From positions 42,477,130 to 42,541,129 of the forward strand of contig CM068379.1 in NCBI GenBank assembly GCA_034770075.1: 64,000 nucleotides of DNA, given 5' to 3'. Position 1 is the stretch's first letter. Every line of letters starts with the position of its first letter. Shown here piece after piece: positions 58,166 to 64,000 of the stretch. Under the pieces are notes generated by a model that was not told the origin of the DNA, did no database searches, and saw only the letters and a list, made by a program, of their open reading frames with translations. Origin of the DNA: Aralia elata (taxonomy: Eukaryota; Streptophyta; Magnoliopsida; Apiales; Araliaceae). A program made the position numbers and the translations under genes.

Positions 58166-59731
58166 CTACAAATCTGAAACTAGCTGAAGCAGGATGGATA
58201 AAGTGGTGGATAGATCTGAAGCATCAGCACCCCCTGCAATCTGCTGCCCCATCATATCAATGCGATCCAATAAAGCAGTGGCTCGGCTAACAATCCCAGA
58301 ATGAGCATCTATAACTGCCCTGGTCTGAAGTACAATGGCATCTCTGTCAACAATGGCAGCATCTCTAACCAGAATGGCGTCATCTCTCTCGACAAGAGCA
58401 GCATCCCTCTCAGCCTCAGTAGTAATCAAGGCCAGGCGGAGTCGGGTATCCTCAGTAACCCGACTTGGGGCAGAATCGGCTGAGATGGAGTGGTATGTAG
58501 TATCATCTGGAGAAATCATTCCGAAGTCATCAAGAGCCCCAGTCTGACCCAAACCAGCCGGATCCAGGTCTCCGCGCAACCACTGCACGTAAGCAAATGT
58601 CTGGAAGTGGCAACCCTCACTATATTCGGCGGAGATCCTGCGAGACCAGAGATCATATACCCGCAGTAGGTCCCTCTCTGTCTGGGATGATATAAGGAAT
58701 CGATAGGCGGCTGCACCCGTGAAGGGGTAAAAATCCTGTGTCTGATCAAACTGCCCTGTAACAGCCAAGGGATGATAAGTCGTCACGCCCCTCAAGCCAG
58801 CAATAGGAATGAAGTTCAGGTCAGGCACATGAGTCAAGAAGCTCATAAAGGAGCAATAACCCGAATAGACCAGTAGATGAAAGGGATCCTCAATGACCGA
58901 CAAAAATGATGTCCAGGAGGCCGCATCAGTACAGCACACGGGACGAAACGAAAACTGCGTGGCTATGTCATGGCTGAAGCAAAACCCTTGGCAACGGAAA
59001 TGGCCGATGGGACTGAGATGACTCATGAACCACACGTACAACAAAGTCGAGCTCCCTCTGAATACTCTGCCGCGGAAAGACTGGCAATATGAGGCTGACA
59101 TGTGGGTATCCGCCAATATCATGGGAAGAATGGTGTGATCCTCCTGAAGGGCTCGAACGGCCGCGACAACCCGCATGTCCAACTGATCAGGTCCTGCGGG
59201 CAAGTACAAAACTAAGACGACACAGGCCATCAGAAAGTCTACTCTCAAGGCACCCCAGCGCTCCTCAGACACGGAAAAATCACCGAAGAAAAGACGAAAA
59301 CTGTCAAATGAGCCAAACCGGTCAATCAAGAACTGAAGGGGAACCAGATGGTCTAATGTGATCACCGGTAACAAGACAGCCCTCCGCAAACCGGTAAAAG
59401 TCAGGAATTGACGGCGCATGGAACCAACTATAACCCTAGCACAAGGACCATCCAAAGGCAGGCCGGTGAAGCGAGCATACTCCTCGAGGGTGGGGGTCAG
59501 CTCTACTGTCCCTAACCTGAACACTTGACGGGCAGGGGTCCAATAGCTCAGAATACCCTCCACAAAGCCCGCTGGCACCTGAAAGGATAATAAGGACCAA
59601 GAATGTCCCAAAAAGCCATCTATGATAACCCTGTCGGCCGACGATAAACTGTACAACCAACGGAGGAGGCTGCCGACCAACCCTGTAGGAGGAATGGAAC
59701 CCAAACTTACCACGACATCTGAGGACGACAT
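58166..59731 (-). CDS. Antisense DUF7745-like ORF of E4 (521 aa)
   Basis: An intact frame from ATG at 59731 to TAG at 58166, antisense to gag-pol. It matches the E3 ORF along its length (GHSWSLLSFQVPAG, FRLGTVELTPTLEEYARFTG, DMRVVAAVRALQEDHTI, MSASYCQSFRGRVF, YDLWSRRI) and ends in the seven-residue repeat (AERDAALVERDDAILVRDAAI). Relative to E3 it has about seven extra residues near CTDAASWTSFLSVIEDP, lacks about 25 residues before YHSISADSAPS, and ends six residues early. A CACAG acceptor-like sequence precedes the ATG. It is the only long accessory frame in the window without a stop. The function is unknown; the coiled-coil tail suggests self-association. Confidence 0.82.
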   Translation of the reverse strand: MSSSDVVVSLGSIPPTGLVGSLLRWLYSLSSADRVIIDGFLGHSWSLLSFQVPAGFVEGILSYWTPARQVFRLGTVELTPTLEEYARFTGLPLDGPCARVIVGSMRRQFLTFTGLRRAVLLPVITLDHLVPLQFLIDRFGSFDSFRLFFGDFSVSEERWGALRVDFLMACVVLVLYLPAGPDQLDMRVVAAVRALQEDHTILPMILADTHMSASYCQSFRGRVFRGSSTLLYVWFMSHLSPIGHFRCQGFCFSHDIATQFSFRPVCCTDAASWTSFLSVIEDPFHLLVYSGYCSFMSFLTHVPDLNFIPIAGLRGVTTYHPLAVTGQFDQTQDFYPFTGAAAYRFLISSQTERDLLRVYDLWSRRISAEYSEGCHFQTFAYVQWLRGDLDPAGLGQTGALDDFGMISPDDTTYHSISADSAPSRVTEDTRLRLALITTEAERDAALVERDDAILVRDAAIVDRDAIVLQTRAVIDAHSGIVSRATALLDRIDMMGQQIAGGADASDLSTTLSILLQLVSDL

Positions 59732-59951
59732 CTGTGAAAAAATAGTATCAAAAAGGCTGTACAGGGGTCATTCTCTATCCATAAATAAAAAAGCATGCAT
59801 CATACAGTTAATAATAGAGCAAATGAATTTCATAGATATAAAAGATAAAAAAAAACTGTGCATAAATAAATAAATGAGTTCAGTACATAGTGCATAAAAT
59901 GAAAAATAAATCCAAACAGGTACAGGTACAAAAGCCCTATCCTATCCTGAG
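59732..59951. other. Spacer between the two antisense genes of E4
   Basis: On the minus strand it contains GATGCATGC, GAATGACCCCTGTACAGCC and the acceptor-like CACAG before 59731, all also present in E3 (30925-30991) and partly in E2 (17071-17157). Confidence 0.65.
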
Positions 59952-61924
59952 CTAAATAAAATCAATCTCATCTATGAAAGCGGGATCCTCGAACTGATCC
60001 CCCGGAGTCGCCGAGGTCGAAGGCCCGAAGTTCATGTCGGGGATGTATGGCTGCGTTGTGGCATCAGATGAGCTCGGGCCCGCATCATAACCCGCACCGT
60101 CAGGATCGTAGGCATAAACATCCTCTGGAGTCCGGCCCAACACCCGAAGATATAGAGACAACTGGTCTACCTGACGGGTCAGAGTGGCGATCTGCTCAGC
60201 ATGGGTAGGGCTCCGAACGCAGGCTGCCCAGTCAGTCATCATCACCGAGCCGGGGACCATATCCCCGAGGAAGAATGTGGCCCGGGTCTGAGGACCGATA
60301 GTGCGGGGCACCCACCAAGTACGGAAAGCATCACTCGTACTGGGACCCGTAGAAAGCATACGGCCGTCCTCCCCTGCGAGCATGATCTCCGAAGGCTGAG
60401 AATCCAGCGGCCAGGAGGTAGTGAAAGGAAGGGAATGCGGGATGCGGATCTCTCCAGTAATGCATCTGAATGTGCGCTCCCCCAGGTACATCACCCATCC
60501 TCCAACACTCTGCAAAGTGAGGCGACGGGTGGAAAGCTCGAACTCCGGGCCAGAAGGATGCCCATCATCAAATCCCACAGCCAGATGCTCGGAGAGGTAG
60601 GGAACCCAGACGACATCAGCAGCCGTGATCAGCTCCAGCTGGATGCGGTAGTGTGCAAAGCTGCCAGATACCGGGACCTCCTCCAAGGTGCTATGATGCC
60701 ATCGCCGGCCCCGGGGATAAGTGTCCAGGCCAAGAGTAGTGACGGGCCTCAGGCATGGAAGACGCTCGTAGGCCCAGAACTGCGAACAGAAACAGTGAAA
60801 AGCATGAGCAACCGACAAATGCATAAAAGAGAAATAAATGAAGGAAAGTCCAGTAAGAAAAGAGGAGGAGAAGCCTCACCAGCAAGAAGTGATAGAATCC
60901 GAGCCAAGCGTCTGTCTGGCCCTCCGAACGTAGACGCAGACCGTGGAGGAAATAAGCAAAGGTGAATGACCCCCAATCATAGTCACTGATACGGTCCATG
61001 TCTCTGACGGCTCCTACGACGCTGAAATGAATGGTGGAGGAGTTGTTCCCTAGGAAACAACCCCTCATAATGGTCAGGAATAAGCGCCGTAGTAGAATGT
61101 CCCGAGTGCCCTGATCCGCTGGAATAGGCAGTGCGTATAGACCCCCGACAGCATCGACAGCCAAGGCACCGGATCGAATGCTACGGGCCTTGAAGACTCG
61201 GTCATCGGCGGCAAAGCCCAATAAAGCCCGGACCTCCGCTGGAGTGATGTCAAGATCCAGAGGGACGCGGGATCCAGTGAACTCGATGCCCGTGATGTAC
61301 CTCCAGTCCTAGGGAGTCAACACGACCTCACAGTCCAGAAGGTGAAGGGACTGGGTCTGGTGAAACCATCTCTCGGACAAAGCCCGCATATAACCCCACG
61401 GGCACTAACGGGGGATGATAATGAAAAAGTGACGGAAGCCCCAAGAATCCACCACCACCCGGTAGTCGCTGTGCAGAGCCGTGTAGAGGGAGTAGATGTT
61501 GAACCAGTTGCCCCTGGGCTGAGTAAACTCCGGCACCTGTGGCAATCACCAAAGGGTCAGTCCAGGTAGAACGGGAATTGAGAAATTGAAAATGAAATGA
61601 GAAGGGAATTGAATATACCTCATTAGCTACAAGAGATGCCGAGGGGTGACGACTGAGATCCCGACCCAAAAGATCGGGTATCTGCACAGGGGCGCCAGAA
61701 GGAGCATGATGAGTAGATGGAGCCGGTGTGCTGGAGGATGGCCCCCCTGCCACAACCTCTGGAGGTGCAGCCTCCTCAACATCCGGATGATCGGGACGGA
61801 TGACAGCCTCCGCCAAACGGCGAGCCTGACGGGTCCGAGGAAGAACAGGGGCAGGTGCAGCCCTACGACGGCGAACACCCGATGTCCGAGACGCAGAAGA
61901 GCTACTAGGAGCGTCAGGATCCAT
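59952..61924 (-). pseudogene. Antisense plant-mobile-domain (PMD) gene of E4 with two coding introns
   Basis: Three exons on the minus strand: 61924-61619, 61536-60880 and 60779-59952. Introns of 82 bp (GAG/GTATAT to GCCACAG) and 100 bp (CTG/GTGAGG to TTCGCAG) are both phase 0, and all exons are in one frame, giving about 596 codons. Exon 1 is Ala/Pro/Arg/Ser-rich (APAPVLPRTRQARRL). Exon 2 carries a PMD-like front half (NWFNIYSLYTALHSDYRVV, LTP-DWRYITGIEFTGSRVP) and exon 3 its end (VVWVPYLSEHLAVGF, YLGERTFRCITGEIRIPHSL), then a region with HAEQIATLTRQVDQLSLYLR and an acidic tail. TAG stops near 61407 and 61308 in exon 2 disable this copy unless read through. E3 and E2 lack the gene. Introns on this strand cannot be removed from the element's genomic RNA. 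Confidence 0.78.
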
Positions 61925-61926
61925 AG

Positions 61927-62393
61927 CTGGAACAGAACAGGCAAGGAGGAAGGTAAGTTCCCTTTTAATTATGCCACAAATATTCCAATATTTATCGTAT
62001 AATTAATGCAACATGATGCATGTTTATAAAAAAAATAAAAATAAAAAAATAAAAAAATTCGGCAGAGTTCCGTCTGTAAAATGGACATCCCAGGCATAAG
62101 CCAAACATGTTTTCAATCAATCCAAGCCTCAAACAGATCAAAATTGCATTCATATGTGTAATTACAGCATGTAAAGTACCATAATGCATGATTTTCTTTT
62201 AAAAAAGGAACAACAGTATGTGGGACCACATCATGAGCATAAAATAGGACTCACACAGTTGATACATAGCATGTATATACAATAATACATAGCATAGCAT
62301 TGTAAAGCATACATTTCTATCTCTAACCATGCAAATAGCCAAATGTATAGCAAAACGTTGACGAAATTGAAAAGTGAACGGTCAAAGTGTTAC
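61927..62393 (-). other. Candidate 5'-untranslated intron of the antisense PMD gene
   Basis: On the minus strand the donor GCTACAG/GTAACA is at 62393 and the acceptor, after a pyrimidine tract, is CCTGTTCTGTTCCAG/CTATGG just before the ATG at 61924. The 145-bp exon this implies (62394-62538) reaches the LTR edge. Confidence 0.5.
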
Positions 62394-62538
62394 CTGTAGC
62401 GCGTAGATCGATCCTACCGGAGCAGTTTTTGCAAAAAAGGGTTGGAAAGCTCGACAAGAAGGCGTGCAAGGGTCTGAAAATCGCGTGGGGTACGAATGAA
62501 AGTGACAGATCTGGGAAGCGGCTGGCCGCTCTTATGCC

Positions 62539-64000
62539 TGTAGACACCCAAATTATGCACTTCGTATGCTAACCTTGACAGGAGGGCAAAATCGTCAATT
62601 GAACCCGCCTGCGGGAGCAAAAGAATCGGCATAACTGCGAAGACTGGACGCCGCCGCGACAAGTTGCAGTCAAAATCAACGTGACGATAAAGCCATCTGA
62701 AATGAGCATTTCCGAATAATGTGTCACATCCCGCAGTAATTATCGGACTGCAAAATACAGGCATTTCGGATAAAACTGACAGCGCGACGCAAGAATCGAG
62801 GTGCGGTGCGGGAACCGAGAAGAATTAAATAATCACAGTGGCTGGCGTGCTGGGTGGAAGGCAGGCGGCCAGCCAGCCTATAACAACTCATTTCAGCATA
62901 CAGGGAGAAGAGAGAGGAGGAACTCAGCAGATCCGAGAAGAAGAAAAATACAGCAGCAAGAAGTTCGAAAATTGAGGAAGAAATAGCATAGATTTACAAT
63001 AAAAATAGGAGTGAAAGAGAGGAAAAAAGAGAGGAATAATATTCTTGTGAATTAATTGTATCACATATATCTTTTCTTCTATCCGAATAGACAAATTTAC
63101 ATCCATTTGGATTTCATTTGCAAGGTAAAAATCTCCTTATTTTTGCAATTTCTATCACATCATTTGGTCAAATTAAATGTAGTTTTCATGTAATTTATGA
63201 TGGAACAATGAATTAGGGATTATTAATGAGGGTTCCATCGGAACAAAATTCCTCCTAATAACCCAATGATATTTATTCGTTGATCTTTTTTTTGTTTGTT
63301 TTACGATGTTATATTTGGCATAGTTTCTTTTAGATCGATATTTTAGGATGTCTTGGTATTGTTAGATTATCCGTGTTGGTTATTTCTTGTAACATCCGAT
63401 TGTGGGTGTGTGAAAATTTGGTTGTGAGCCTAGGAAAGCGACCCCGTGGTCCAAATCTGATGATGGACATATCTTGATGTAAGAAGTAGGAATGATGTAA
63501 TTTTCATTGTAAATATGTAATCGTCGGGCCTTAAAACGACGCTAAAGCAAGAATCGTGTTTAAGGCCCCGTCATAGTGAAAATATGTGATTGTTGGCGTT
63601 CGGGGGTATTTTGATGGCTTACATGCCCATGAATAACCCCCTACGCGTTTTGATGTTTAATTTGATTTGTAACATCAAACAAAGGATTTCAAAACCAAAA
63701 CAATAAAGATTTTTCTAAAATCGATCAAAATAGGTTATTAGCATCGCGAGGATAATAAATTGGGAATGCTAACGAATGTCGACTCCTATTTAACGAGAAA
63801 GCTAAAGGAAATCGTTTTCAAACATCACAAAATTTGATTTTAGAAATGAGTAATGTTTTATTAAATCTTTGTGCATAGGGTTAAGGGGATCCTAGAAATT
63901 GCCCATCATTTGAGTTACGAGGGCAACGTATAGATCTCGATTCCTATTTTGACGAAGGCTTAAAACTCTTGTTTTGCCAAAACGACACCTAAAGAAAAAT
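62539..64000 (+). repeat. Tat-type LTR, truncated by the window end
   Basis: It starts TGTAGACACCC and carries the Tat LTR blocks in order. It differs widely from E4's 5' LTR but resembles the reverse complement of the solo LTR 744-2828, for example around 'ccccctacgcgttttgatgtt'. It may be E4's 3' LTR after exchange, or the start of another element or solo LTR inserted next to the PMD gene. Confidence 0.85.

Larger units (their letters stand above)
47998..62538 (+). mobile_element. E4: Tat-type element inserted in E5 pol
   Basis: Complete 5' LTR, primer site, gag-pro-pol with intron and two antisense genes. CTTTT before 47998 would be the target duplication. The LTR that follows at 62539 differs from the 5' LTR and is not preceded by the usual polypurine tract, so the true 3' end is uncertain. 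Confidence 0.85.

Noticed and set aside
60201..60965. 254-codon plus-strand frame
   Set aside because: It is the complement of the PMD gene exons 2 and 3; the minus-strand reading has family motifs and splice sites.

Overview
The window is about 64 kb of plant (angiosperm) repetitive DNA. I find no host gene, rRNA or tRNA. Apart from microsatellites, essentially every stretch belongs to LTR retrotransposons of the Ty3/gypsy superfamily: chromovirus Tekay/Del, Tat (Ogre/Retand-like) and Athila. The species cannot be named from the sequence. The elements are labelled E0 to E5 here for reference.

Layout. E0 is an old Tekay-type element on the minus strand. Its 3' LTR (1-3437) is split by a Tat solo LTR (744-2828, target duplication CTGCA). 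The last part of its pol lies at 3485-4019 and continues at 27723-27927. A second Tekay element, E1 (4020-27722, target duplication ATTCT on both sides), sits in E0's integrase. E1 has one collinear gag-pol frame (11276 to 6780) broken only by nonsense codons, an extra coiled-coil ORF upstream (12377 to 11568) and an initiator-Met-type primer site. A degenerate, non-autonomous Tat element, E2 (13671-24334), is inserted in E1's 5' LTR. After E2's second LTR, 276 bp of E2 interior is repeated and joined, at a GTGAT microhomology, to a second, uninterrupted copy of the E1 leader and 5' LTR (24606-27722).

E3, a Tat element on the minus strand, enters E0's integrase at 27928. Its 3' LTR is 27928-30152. 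An antisense DUF7745-like ORF (30992-32641) and gag-pro-pol with a 172-bp intron follow. At 39757 E3 is broken by E5, an Athila element on the minus strand (LTR about 39757-42151, env-position ORF 42234-43439, pol 44335-47997). At 47998 E5 is broken by E4, a Tat element on the plus strand (5' LTR 47998-50055, Arg-type primer site, gag-pro-pol 50837-57649 with a 168-bp intron). E4 carries two antisense genes: a DUF7745-like ORF (59731 to 58166) and an intron-containing plant-mobile-domain gene (61924 to 59952). The window ends inside a further Tat LTR (62539 onward). The nesting is therefore E0>E3>E5>E4 and E0>E1>E2; the right halves of E0, E3 and E5 lie beyond the window.

How the parts work. 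gag, protease, reverse transcriptase, RNase H and integrase are the standard replication set. All autonomous-type copies here are now broken, mostly by stops that look like C-to-T decay. The most interesting material is what the standard set does not explain: antisense genes with their own introns, GC-rich palindromes with two-base centres shared by Tekay and Athila (and a different set in Tat), a hairpin-bearing module shared by Tat and Athila, two minisatellites inside Tat 3' regions, and the rearrangement that duplicated E1's LTR.
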